Shown: piece by piece, positions 6,861 to 13,939 of the stretch | How the letters are laid out: every line of letters begins with the position of its first letter | Position numbering within the stretch: the first letter of the stretch is position 1 | DNA from: TMED26 sp002694075 | Lineage (GTDB): Bacteria; Pseudomonadota; Alphaproteobacteria; Thalassobaculales; Thalassobaculaceae | Direction: 5' to 3' | DNA length: 19,578 nt | Assembly (NCBI GenBank): GCA_036160575.1 | Contig: JAYYDT010000007.1 | Span: 1-19,578, forward strand | Notes under the pieces: model-generated | Told to the model about the DNA's origin: nothing | Database searches by the model: none | The model's input: only the letters and a program-made list of their open reading frames with translations | Translations under genes and position numbers: made by a program

Positions 6861-7504
6861 GCGGCCGCCGCGGCGGCCACGAAGGCGGCGATTTTCGCCG
6901 CGTCTTTGACACCGGGGCGGGTCTCCACGCCGGAAGAGGTATCGACGCCCGGCGCCCCGGAAATGCGCATCGCCTCGGCGACATTGCCGCTGTCCAACCC
7001 GCCCGAAAGCATCCATGGCACCTCGGCCGCCCAATTGGCCAGCAGGTGCCAATCAAATTGCACACCATTGCCGCCGGGAAGGGCGTTGGCGATGTCCTTG
7101 GGTGGTTTGGCGTCGAACAAAATACGCGAGGCGTGGCCGACATAGGCGCGCGCGCGGGCGATGTCCGCGCCATCGGCGACGGCCACCGCCTTCATCACCG
7201 GAAGGCCCAGTAAATCCTCAATCGCGGCAGTCCGCGCCGGGCTTTCCCGGCCATGGGCTTGCACCAGATCGGGGGCCAGGGCGTCGGCGATGTCGCGTAA
7301 TTGCCGGTCGTCGGGGTCGACCACCAGGGCCACCTTGCAAAGGCTCGGCGGTGTCACCGTCGCCAGCGCCGCCGCCGCCTCCAAAGTCACCGACCGCGGC
7401 GATCGCGGATAAAACACAAAGCCGGCCATTGTCGCGCCGGCGTTGGCGGCGGCGGCCAGCATGGCGCCATCCTTCAGGCCGCAGATTTTAATCTCAGGGG
7501 TCAT
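6857..7504 (-). CDS. trpF: phosphoribosylanthranilate isomerase
   Basis: TrpF converts N-(5-phosphoribosyl)anthranilate to CdRP in tryptophan synthesis. The 215-residue TIM barrel starts MTPEIKICGLKD with catalytic Cys8. It continues with AGFVFYPRSPRSVT, LVQAHGRE, general-acid Asp131 in ILFDAKPP, WMLSGGLDSGNV and the phosphate-binding end VDTSSGVETRPGVKD. The C-terminus ends in an Ala run. The ATG overlaps the stop of the upstream gene by ATGA. In many alphaproteobacteria trpF is followed by trpB and trpA. Here it is the last gene of its operon and meets a convergent aminotransferase, so tryptophan synthase genes must lie elsewhere or be missing. Confidence 0.95.
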   Translation of the reverse strand: MTPEIKICGLKDGAMLAAAANAGATMAGFVFYPRSPRSVTLEAAAALATVTPPSLCKVALVVDPDDRQLRDIADALAPDLVQAHGRESPARTAAIEDLLGLPVMKAVAVADGADIARARAYVGHASRILFDAKPPKDIANALPGGNGVQFDWHLLANWAAEVPWMLSGGLDSGNVAEAMRISGAPGVDTSSGVETRPGVKDAAKIAAFVAAAAAA

Positions 7505-8451
7505 GGCGCCGTTGCTTCGCCCAGGGTCAGGATCGCCGCCGCCAAGTCTTCAAGGGCGGTGCCGACCGATTTAAAAACGGTGATTTCCGCCGCCCCCTGT
7601 CGGCCGGGCGTGTCGCCGCCGCACAGGTCGAACAAATCGCCTTGGATATCCTCCGGTCCGGCGACACCGGCGGCTAAGGCTTGGATCAGATCGCCGGCCT
7701 CGGCCAAAGCGCCGGCGCGGGTGTCGACGAAAACCCGTCCGCGTGCAATCACCTGGTCGTCACTTTCTCGCAAATCCGGGCGAAAGGCGCCAACCAGATC
7801 GACGTGGGTGCCCGGGCCCAAATCAGCGCCATGGACCAGGGGGTCCGCCGACAAGGTGGCGCAGCTAACAATATCGGCGGCGGCGATCGCCGCGGATTTG
7901 TCCGTGATCGCCTCGACGGTGGTGAAGCGGTCTTTGAACCGGTCGGCCAGAGCGACCGCTTTTTCCGGCGTGCGGCCCCAAATGCGGACATGGTCGATCG
8001 GCCGAACGCTGGCGTGGGCTTCGATCAAGTGGGGCGCGAGGGCGCCGGTGCCCAGCATTGTCAACCGGTGCGCGTCGTCGCGGGCCAGGTAATCGGCGGC
8101 CAGGGCCGACGCGGCGGCGGTGCGCCGCACGGTCAACATTTCGCCGTCGATAAAGGCCAGAGGCTTGCCGGTTTCGCCGTCCAGCAGCACATAGCTGGCC
8201 ATCACCGCCGACAGGCCGCGCGTCGCATTGTCGGGAAAGACGGTGACGATCTTGATGCCAATGTGCTGGCCAGCTTGCCACGCCGGCATCAACAGCAAAT
8301 CGCCGGCCGCCCCGCCGCCAAGGGGGGCGGCCAAGCTGTGATGGTGGCGCACCGGTGCCGCGCAGCCGGCACGAAACATGGCGCGAAGACTGTCGATTAA
8401 GGGCGGAAAGGCCAGCCGCGCGCGGACGGTTTCGGCGTCAAGATGTAACAT
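7501..8451 (-). CDS. ornithine cyclodeaminase / mu-crystallin family protein
   Basis: A 316-residue NAD(P)-binding enzyme of the ornithine cyclodeaminase/mu-crystallin family. It has the dinucleotide site MLGTGALAPHLIEAH (about 132-146), substrate-carboxylate residues Lys67 (GIKIVTVFPDN) and Arg110 (TVRRTAAASALA), and the C-terminal signature TVFKSVGTALEDLAAA. At the place where true ornithine cyclodeaminases have GGD with the catalytic Asp, this reads LVGAFRPDLRE. That favours a ketimine or pyrroline-carboxylate reductase or amino-acid dehydrogenase over cyclodeaminase (inference from recalled family biochemistry). Start ATG 8451 has GAGGAG upstream. The stop overlaps the trpF start, so translation is coupled. 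Confidence 0.87.
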   Translation of the reverse strand: MLHLDAETVRARLAFPPLIDSLRAMFRAGCAAPVRHHHSLAAPLGGGAAGDLLLMPAWQAGQHIGIKIVTVFPDNATRGLSAVMASYVLLDGETGKPLAFIDGEMLTVRRTAAASALAADYLARDDAHRLTMLGTGALAPHLIEAHASVRPIDHVRIWGRTPEKAVALADRFKDRFTTVEAITDKSAAIAAADIVSCATLSADPLVHGADLGPGTHVDLVGAFRPDLRESDDQVIARGRVFVDTRAGALAEAGDLIQALAAGVAGPEDIQGDLFDLCGGDTPGRQGAAEITVFKSVGTALEDLAAAILTLGEATAP

Positions 8452-8467
8452 CGGGGCTCTCCTCGGC

Positions 8468-8785
8468 TTAACGCGCCGGGGCGTCTTGGCCGCTTTCGGC
8501 GAGCGCGAGGTCGCGGCCGAGCGATTTCGCCGTGCGTTCGGCGCGACGGGCGCGGCGGCGTAACCTGCCGGCTGACAGCCACATGGCCACGGCACCGAGG
8601 ACGAAGCCCAGCAACAAGGCCAGTAAGGTTACCAAATACACCGGCATGGCCAGGCCGCCGCTGAACGGCCATAGAGCGATGTCCACAAGGTGGCGGTTGC
8701 TGACCGCGAACAAAACCACGGCGACAGCCACCGGCAGGCCGATGAGCTTGGCGCCAACCCGCATGATCCACGTGGATAGGGTCAT
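8468..8785 (-). CDS. lapA: LapA-domain (DUF1049) inner-membrane protein
   Basis: A 105-residue protein with two transmembrane segments (about 12-28 and 47-70) around the diagnostic loop LFAVSNRHLVDIALWPF, typical of LapA/DUF1049 proteins. A basic cytoplasmic tail (RLRRRARRAERTAKSL) follows. In enterobacteria LapA works with LapB in regulating lipopolysaccharide assembly; that role is only inferred here because lapB is not adjacent. The start ATG at 8785 has AAAGGAAAG upstream. It lies between ihfB and the cyclodeaminase-family gene, a position that is conserved next to ihfB in alphaproteobacteria. Confidence 0.85.
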   Translation of the reverse strand: MTLSTWIMRVGAKLIGLPVAVAVVLFAVSNRHLVDIALWPFSGGLAMPVYLVTLLALLLGFVLGAVAMWLSAGRLRRRARRAERTAKSLGRDLALAESGQDAPAR

Positions 8786-8862
8786 CGACGCTTTCCTTTG
8801 ATCGGCGGTGTGGTGGCGATGGCAGGCCATCGGCACAATCGCCGGCGGCGCGCGTTTGCGGC

Positions 8863-9147
8863 TTAGCCGTCGGCGTTCAAACGATCGCGCAATTGTTTGC
8901 CGGTCTTAAAGAACGGCACGTATTTCGATTCAACCTGCACAGCGGCGCCGGTGCGCGGGTTGCGGCCGACGCGCGAGTCGCGCTTTTTCACTGAAAAAGC
9001 CCCAAACCCTCGCAATTCGACACGGTCGCCACTTTCCAATGCTGCCGAAATCTCATTGAAAATGGTCGAAACAATGCGCTCAACATCCCGCTGAAACAAA
9101 TGGGGATTAGCTTCCGCCAAGCGCAGAATAAGCTCCGATTTGGTCAT
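8863..9147 (-). CDS. ihfB: integration host factor subunit beta
   Basis: A 94-residue DNA-bending protein of the HU/IHF family. It begins MTKSELILRLAEANPHLFQR and has the IHF-beta features VELRGFGAFSVKKRDSRVGRNPRTG, with Pro64 in the intercalating arm tip, and KYVPFFKTGKQLRDRLN. The NPHL N-terminal segment and the position directly after rpsA identify it as the beta subunit rather than HU. The ATG at 9147 has a strong GGAGGT site 9 nt upstream. The frame continues upstream for 43 codons but that extension contains the spacer signals and is not coding. Confidence 0.95.
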   Translation of the reverse strand: MTKSELILRLAEANPHLFQRDVERIVSTIFNEISAALESGDRVELRGFGAFSVKKRDSRVGRNPRTGAAVQVESKYVPFFKTGKQLRDRLNADG

Positions 9148-9198
9148 TTTTCGACCTCCGCCATCCCAACCCCTCGGCGACGCCTTTATGGCCATCGT

Positions 9199-9244
9199 CG
9201 TCAAGGAACAAGAAAGGATGCCCTGCTTGACGTAAGGCGTCAAG
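9199..9244 (-). promoter_or_regulatory. CGTCAAG repeats and possible ihfB promoter
   Basis: CGTCAAG occurs at 9199-9205 and 9238-9244, and inverted at 9226-9232. The last two form a 7-bp palindrome with a 5-nt spacer. Read on the minus strand, TTGACG at 9243-9238 could be a -35 for ihfB with CATCCT 17 bp on as a weak -10. The palindrome overlaps this -35, so it could equally be an operator. Confidence 0.35.
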
Positions 9245-9286
9245 ATTAAGCAACTCGCCGAACGCGAGAGCGACACACGGGATACA

Positions 9287-9315
9287 GCCGCCGACCGCGC
9301 GGGGCGGTCAGCGGC
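9287..9315 (-). terminator. stem-loop after rpsA
   Basis: An 11-pair stem (GCCGC plus GACCGC against GCGGTC plus GCGGC, with one C/A mismatch) and a 5-nt loop, about 22 nt past the rpsA stop. No T-run follows on the minus strand. It may therefore be a Rho-assisted terminator or an mRNA 3'-end stabiliser rather than a simple intrinsic terminator. Confidence 0.45.
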
Positions 9316-9337
9316 AGAGTGAAAAGAAACCTGGCAA

Positions 9338-11059
9338 TTATTCGGGTTTGCTGGCTTCTTCGCGTTGCTTCAGCGCCTCGCCCAGGATATCGCCGAGGAC
9401 GGCGCCGCTGTCTGAGGATCCGAAATCGGCCATCGCCTGTTTTTCCTCATCGGCCTCACGGGCCTTGATCGACAGGGTTAGGCGGCGGCTCTTGGCGTCG
9501 ATTTGCGTCACCTTGGCGTCGACTTTCTCGCCCACCGCGAACCGATCGGGGCGTTGCTCGGAACGCTCGCGCGACAGGTCGGACTTGCGAATGAAGCCTG
9601 GCATGCCGTCGCCCACCGTCACTTCGATGCCACCGTCGGTCAGGCCGGTAACGGTGCAGGTGACCACCGCGCCCTTGCGCAATTCGGAGGCGCCATCGGC
9701 GAACGGGTCGCTGGTCAATTGCTTAATGCCGAGAGAGATCCGCTCTTTGTCGGTGTCGACATCCAGCACCTTGGCTTTGACCATGTCGCCCTTCTTAAAG
9801 TCTTTGATGGCCTCTTCGCCGCTACGCTCCCAATCGATATCCGACAAATGGACCATGCCGTCGATTTCGCCGCTGAGGCCGATGAACAAGCCAAATTCGG
9901 TAATGTTCTTGACCTCGCCTTCGACCTCGCTGCCGATCGGCGCGGTCGACAGGAAGCTGTCCCACGGATTGTCCATGCATTGTTTGAGGCCCAGCGAGAT
10001 CCGCCGTTTGACCGGATCGACGTCGAGTACCATGACCTCGACCTCTTGGCTGGTCGAAACGATCTTGCCCGGATGGACGTTTTTCTTGGTCCAGCTCATT
10101 TCGGAGACGTGGACCAAACCTTCGATGCCCGGCTCCAACTCCACGAAAGCGCCATAATCGGTGATATTGGTGACCCGACCGTTGAATTTGGTGCCGACCG
10201 GATATTTCAACTCGACGCCTTCCCACGGATCGGCTTCCAGTTGTTTCATGCCGAGCGAGATGCGTTGAGTGTCGGGGTTGAAGCGGATCACCTGAACCTT
10301 AACGGTCTGGCCGATCTGCAGGGCCTCGCTCGGGTGATTGATCCGGCGCCAGGCGATGTCGGTGACGTGCAACAAGCCGTCGACGCCGCCCAGATCGACA
10401 AACGCGCCGTAGTCGGTGATGTTTTTGACCACCCCTTGCAGGATCTGACCTTCCTTGAGGTTGGCGACCAGTTCCGAACGCGCTTCGGCGCGGGATTCTT
10501 CCAACACGGCGCGGCGCGAAACGACGATGTTGCCGCGGCGGCGATCCATTTTCAGGATTTGGAACGGTTGCGGCGTGCCCAACAACGGCGCGATGTCACG
10601 CACCGGTCGAATATCGACCTGACTGCCCGGTAAGAACGCGACGGCGCCTGAAAGATCGACGGTAAAGCCGCCTTTGACGCGGCCGAAAATGGTGCCGGTG
10701 ATGCGTTCGCCTTTTTCGAAGGCTTGCTCGAGCAGCGCCCAAGCTTCCTCGCGGCGGGCTTTTTCGCGCGACAAAACCGACATGCCGTCGCGGTCTTCCA
10801 TGCGCTCGACATAAACTTCGACAGTGTCGCCGACGGTCAATTCCATGTCTTGGCCGGGAACGCCAAATTCCTTAACCGCGACACGTCCTTCCGACTTCAA
10901 GCCGACGTCAATCAAGGCGAAGTCGTTTTCAATGGCGACGATCACGCCCTTAACCACGCTGCCTTCGATGCTGGTCTGTTGGGCGAAGGATTCGTCAAGC
11001 AATGCTGCAAAATCTTCAATGGCGGCCATATCGGCGCCGGCGATGGCTGTTTCGGCCAT
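9338..11059 (-). CDS. rpsA: 30S ribosomal protein S1
   Basis: Ribosomal protein S1 recruits mRNA to the 30S subunit and unfolds it. The 573-residue protein has six S1/OB repeats at about 32-100, 118-183, 203-272, 290-360, 376-446 and 463-532. Repeats 3-5 have the strong NITDYGAFV/NITEFGLFI and RISLGxKQ signatures. Repeats 1 and 2 are the diverged ribosome-binding type, and repeat 6 is also diverged. The ATG at 11059 (MAETAIAGADMAAIEDF) has AAGGAGC 5 nt upstream. The frame is open for 69 more codons upstream, but those lack family resemblance and include the hairpin-rich leader. It follows cmk, the usual cmk-rpsA order. Confidence 0.97.
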   Translation of the reverse strand: MAETAIAGADMAAIEDFAALLDESFAQQTSIEGSVVKGVIVAIENDFALIDVGLKSEGRVAVKEFGVPGQDMELTVGDTVEVYVERMEDRDGMSVLSREKARREEAWALLEQAFEKGERITGTIFGRVKGGFTVDLSGAVAFLPGSQVDIRPVRDIAPLLGTPQPFQILKMDRRRGNIVVSRRAVLEESRAEARSELVANLKEGQILQGVVKNITDYGAFVDLGGVDGLLHVTDIAWRRINHPSEALQIGQTVKVQVIRFNPDTQRISLGMKQLEADPWEGVELKYPVGTKFNGRVTNITDYGAFVELEPGIEGLVHVSEMSWTKKNVHPGKIVSTSQEVEVMVLDVDPVKRRISLGLKQCMDNPWDSFLSTAPIGSEVEGEVKNITEFGLFIGLSGEIDGMVHLSDIDWERSGEEAIKDFKKGDMVKAKVLDVDTDKERISLGIKQLTSDPFADGASELRKGAVVTCTVTGLTDGGIEVTVGDGMPGFIRKSDLSRERSEQRPDRFAVGEKVDAKVTQIDAKSRRLTLSIKAREADEEKQAMADFGSSDSGAVLGDILGEALKQREEASKPE

Positions 11060-11271
11060 GGATGCTCCTTGTGAGGGTGTCTGACCGCGCGGGCGGTCGC
11101 GCCTTCGGTCACGGGGACGAAGGCGGGCTTTGCGGTGGCGGCGGCGGGCGATAAAGCTTGCCGTCGTGCGGCCCGTATGTCCCCTCGCGAACGGGCGTTG
11201 GTCCCTGACCAACCACCAGGTTGATAAAAACGACCCTGGCCGGGGGACGGCGCGGGCGCGGTTCACACGTT
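11060..11271 (-). promoter_or_regulatory. structured leader between cmk and rpsA
   Basis: A 212-nt spacer with no separate gene. On the minus strand it holds three perfect hairpins before the rpsA start: 11197-11213 (GTTGGTC stem of 7, loop 3), 11101-11124 (GCCTTCG/CGAAGGC stem of 7, loop 10) and 11083-11098 (GACCGC/GCGGTC stem of 6, loop 4). The last sits 13 nt from the AAGGAG site. None is followed by a T-run. S1 is known to repress its own translation through its leader in E. coli, so an analogous control element is plausible but inferred. Confidence 0.5.
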
Positions 11272-11886
11272 CTAGTGGGCGATTGTCGCCAGGGCCGCCG
11301 CCACCGCGCCCTCGATATCAAGGTCGGTGGTGTCCAACTCGACCGCGTCATCGGCTTGCCGGGTGGGCGCCGTGGCACGGGACGAATCGCGGTGGTCCCT
11401 GCGTCGCAGGTCCTCCAGAACGCGCGCATATATACTGGCCTCGCCGCGCGCGATCAACTCTTTATGGCGGCGGGCGGCGCGGGTCTCGATATCGGCGGTG
11501 ACGAAAAGCTTGTGGTCGGCGTCGGGACAGATCACGGTGCCAATGTCGCGGCCGTCCAAAACCGCCCCAGGGGCTTGCCCGGCGAAGCGGCGTTGCACGT
11601 CAACCAGCGCGGCGCGCACTGGCGGGTGAACGGCGATGCGCGAGGCCGCTTCGGCGGTGGCGGCGTCGCGCAGGGCCGGGTCGTCCAGCAGGCCTAAATC
11701 CAGTGTCTCGGCGACTTCCGCCGCCCGCGCGGCGTCATCCGGATCGCCCTCGGCCCGCAGCATGGCCAGGCCAACCGCGCGGTAAAGACCACCGGTATCC
11801 AGATGGGGCAAACCGAAATGCGCGGCCAAGCGGCGCGCGATGGTGCCCTTGCCGGACGCCGCCGGCCCATCGACCGCGATGATCAT
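11272..11886 (-). CDS. cmk: cytidylate kinase
   Basis: Cytidylate kinase phosphorylates CMP and dCMP with ATP. The 204-residue protein has the P-loop IAVDGPAASGKGT at 3-15, HLDTGGLYRAVG for the NMP-binding region, and VLDGRDIGTVICPDADHKLFVTA and RRHKELIARGE in the lid region. RRDHRDSSRATAPTRQADDA is the standard C-terminal signature. Slightly short versus the usual 210-230 residues. The ATG at 11886 overlaps the aroA TGA (ATGA), so translation is coupled. It is the middle gene of aroA-cmk-rpsA. Confidence 0.95.
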   Translation of the reverse strand: MIIAVDGPAASGKGTIARRLAAHFGLPHLDTGGLYRAVGLAMLRAEGDPDDAARAAEVAETLDLGLLDDPALRDAATAEAASRIAVHPPVRAALVDVQRRFAGQAPGAVLDGRDIGTVICPDADHKLFVTADIETRAARRHKELIARGEASIYARVLEDLRRRDHRDSSRATAPTRQADDAVELDTTDLDIEGAVAAALATIAH

Positions 11887-13226
11887 GGCGCGGTTGCCGC
11901 GTCGACCGTCTCCAGGCGGGCGCCAAGCCCGTTCATCAACGCCATGAAACCGGGAAAGCTGGTGTCGATGGTGCGGGCATCATCGATATCGACCGGCATC
12001 GCCGTCGCCATGCCGGCGACCAGAAAAGCCATCGCCATGCGGTGGTCGAGATTGGCGGCGATGGTCGCGCCGCCGGGCAGGTTACCGGCGCCAGCGACCG
12101 CTAGGCTGTCGGCGGTTTCCTCCACCTGCGTGCCGATCGCGCGCAGACCGCGGGCGGTCGCCGTTAGGCGGTCGCTTTCCTTGACTCGCAATTCGGCCAG
12201 GCCCCGCATCACGGTGCGCCCTTCGGCGCGCGCGGCGGCGACAGCCAGGATCGGGTATTCGTCGATCATCGACGGCGCCCGCGCCGCCGGCACCTCGATC
12301 GCCCGCAAGGTGCTGGCGCGCACCCGCAGGTCGGCGATCGGTTCGCCGCCAATCACCCGGGCGTTTTCCTGGCGGATATCGCCGCCCATTTCGATGAGGG
12401 TTTCAAATAGCCCAAAGCGCAGGGGATTGGTGCCGATGTTTTTGAGGACAATCTCCGAGCCCTCGGTGATCAAGGCGGCGACCGCCGGGAACGCGGCGGA
12501 GGACGGGTCGCCCGGCACGGTGAAATCGGTGGCCCGCAATTCCGGCTGGCCGCGAAGGGTGATGTGGCGGCTGCCGTCGTCGTGATCGACCACTGAAATC
12601 TTCGCGCCCATGGCGCGCAGCATGGTTTCGGTGTGGTCGCGGGTGGCGTGCGGTTCGATCACCGTGGTGTCGCCGGGCGTGTTCAAGCCGGCCAGCAGAA
12701 TCGCCGATTTCACCTGGGCCGAGGCGACCGGCAGGGTGTAGGTCAGCGGCAGCGGCGCGGCGGCGCCGGTCACCGCCAGCGGCAGGCGGCCGCCATCGCG
12801 GCCGGTGAAGCGCGCGCCCATTTCGGCCAACGGGTCGATCACGCGGCGCATGGGCCGGCCGCGCAGCGAGGCGTCGCCGGTCATCACCGCGGTGATCGGG
12901 TGGCCGGCGATGGCCCCCATCAGCAGGCGCGCGGCGGTGCCGCTATTGCCAAAATTCAACACATCGTCCGGCTCGGCGAGGGCGCCGAGGCCGTTGCCGG
13001 TCACCCGCCAGCGGCCGTCGGCCAAGCGTTCGACCGCGGCGCCGAGGGCGCGCATGGCCGCCGCCGTCGCCAAAACATCCTCGCCTTCCAACAGGCCGGT
13101 GACATGGCTGACGCCGGTGGCCAAACCGCCGAGGATCAACCCGCGATGGGAAATCGACTTGTCGCCCGGCACGGTGATTTCGCCGTGCAGCGCGGCGACG
13201 GCGTGGGAGCGGAGGGCGTAGGACAT
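11883..13226 (-). CDS. aroA: 3-phosphoshikimate 1-carboxyvinyltransferase (EPSP synthase)
   Basis: EPSP synthase joins shikimate-3-phosphate and PEP in the aromatic amino acid pathway. The 447-residue protein has ITVPGDKSISHRGLILG at 17-33 with Lys23, LNFGNSGTAARLLMG at 90-104 forming the PEP-binding loop, VKSAILLAGLN, and the Asp base region IDEYPILAVAAARAEG. It also has LRVKESDRL, DHRMAMAFLVAG and SFPGF. The NSGTAAR loop and GDKSISHR resemble the class II type found in many alphaproteobacteria, though class cannot be settled by eye. Start ATG 13226 was chosen by family alignment. It heads the aroA-cmk-rpsA cluster and is divergent from the FYDLN-type gene. Confidence 0.96.
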   Translation of the reverse strand: MSYALRSHAVAALHGEITVPGDKSISHRGLILGGLATGVSHVTGLLEGEDVLATAAAMRALGAAVERLADGRWRVTGNGLGALAEPDDVLNFGNSGTAARLLMGAIAGHPITAVMTGDASLRGRPMRRVIDPLAEMGARFTGRDGGRLPLAVTGAAAPLPLTYTLPVASAQVKSAILLAGLNTPGDTTVIEPHATRDHTETMLRAMGAKISVVDHDDGSRHITLRGQPELRATDFTVPGDPSSAAFPAVAALITEGSEIVLKNIGTNPLRFGLFETLIEMGGDIRQENARVIGGEPIADLRVRASTLRAIEVPAARAPSMIDEYPILAVAAARAEGRTVMRGLAELRVKESDRLTATARGLRAIGTQVEETADSLAVAGAGNLPGGATIAANLDHRMAMAFLVAGMATAMPVDIDDARTIDTSFPGFMALMNGLGARLETVDAATAP

Positions 13227-13302
13227 CGCGCGCAACCGTGGCGAGGTGAAAACTGGCGGCGTTTTAGCATGACAGCCCAAAAGCGGCGACCGCATTTTGG
13301 TT

Positions 13303-13331
13303 TTGACATGGGCCGGTGAAGTGGATATCCC
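13303..13331 (+). promoter_or_regulatory. promoter of the FYDLN-type gene
   Basis: TTGACA (13303-13308), a perfect -35 hexamer, is followed after 17 bp by TATCCC (13326-13331). The expected start site near 13338 leaves a leader of about 32 nt before the TTG start at 13370. Confidence 0.55.
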
Positions 13332-13369
13332 CGCCCTACCCCGTGCAAGGCTGTTTTGGTGAGGCGATT

Positions 13370-13723
13370 TTGGCGCAATCAGATTTAGGTATTAAGCGTA
13401 TCTGTCAGGCGTGCGGCGCTCGCTATTTCGATTTGAATAAGCAACCGATCGTCTGCCCGGCGTGTGGGACGCCTTTCGATCCGGAGGCGATCCTGAAGAG
13501 TCGCCGGGCCCGCGTGGTCAACGATGATAAACCGGCGGTCGTCGCGCCTGAAACCGAGGCTGAGGCCGAGGCTGACGACGGCGATGAAGTCGATCTCGAA
13601 GAGGAAGAAAAGGATGAGATCGACGGCGATGATGACGCGCTGTTGGAGGATGACGATCCGCAAGCCGATATCGAGGGCGAGGGCGTGGTGACGGTGATCG
13701 ACGAGGGTGACACCAACAATTAA
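13370..13723 (+). CDS. FYDLN-type acidic zinc-ribbon protein (TIGR02300)
   Basis: A 117-residue protein of the alphaproteobacterial 'FYDLN acid' family (function unknown). It has an N-terminal zinc ribbon, Cys12/Cys15 and Cys29/Cys32 in ICQACGARYFDLNKQPIVCP, with YFDLN in place of FYDLN. A roughly 75-residue tail composed mostly of Asp and Glu follows. The TTG at 13370 was chosen because the family starts close before LGxKRIC and GGTGAGG lies 5 nt upstream. ATG at 13316 would add 18 unrelated residues and lies between the -35 and -10. The gene's usual position beside aroA-cmk-rpsA on the opposite strand is kept. The acidic tail suggests binding a basic partner, which is inference. Confidence 0.88.
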   Translation: MAQSDLGIKRICQACGARYFDLNKQPIVCPACGTPFDPEAILKSRRARVVNDDKPAVVAPETEAEAEADDGDEVDLEEEEKDEIDGDDDALLEDDDPQADIEGEGVVTVIDEGDTNN

Positions 13724-13753
13724 CCCGCCGGTCACCCGGGCGCGCGTTTTCGC

Positions 13754-13783
13754 TTGAAACATCACCTGGAATGTCGCTATACC
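13754..13783 (+). promoter_or_regulatory. tRNA-Ala promoter
   Basis: TTGAAA (13754-13759) and TATACC (13778-13783) are 18 bp apart, ending 13 nt before the tRNA 5' end. GC-rich bases follow the -10 (AGCGGCG), as in stringently controlled stable-RNA promoters. Confidence 0.6.
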
Positions 13784-13796
13784 AGCGGCGTCGTGG

Positions 13797-13872
<76 letters not shown>

Positions 13873-13915
13873 TCAACATCGATTTCTCAAAATCTCGTGA
13901 ATTAAAGGGTATTGA

Positions 13916-13939
13916 CGCCAACTCACCTGGCGAGTTTTT
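13916..13939 (+). terminator. tRNA-Ala terminator
   Basis: CGCCA/TGGCG, a 5-bp stem with a 7-nt loop, is followed after AG by TTTTT. An alternative register AACTC/GAGTT runs directly into T residues. It overlaps the 3' end of the convergent histidine-kinase gene, whose TGA lies at 13923-13925. Confidence 0.55.

Noticed and set aside
9293..11098. Similar GACCGC/GCGGTC hairpins on both sides of rpsA (9293-9309 and 11083-11098) as a small mobile palindrome.
   Set aside because: The same palindrome also occurs inside aroA coding sequence at 12146-12159, so it is likely base composition.
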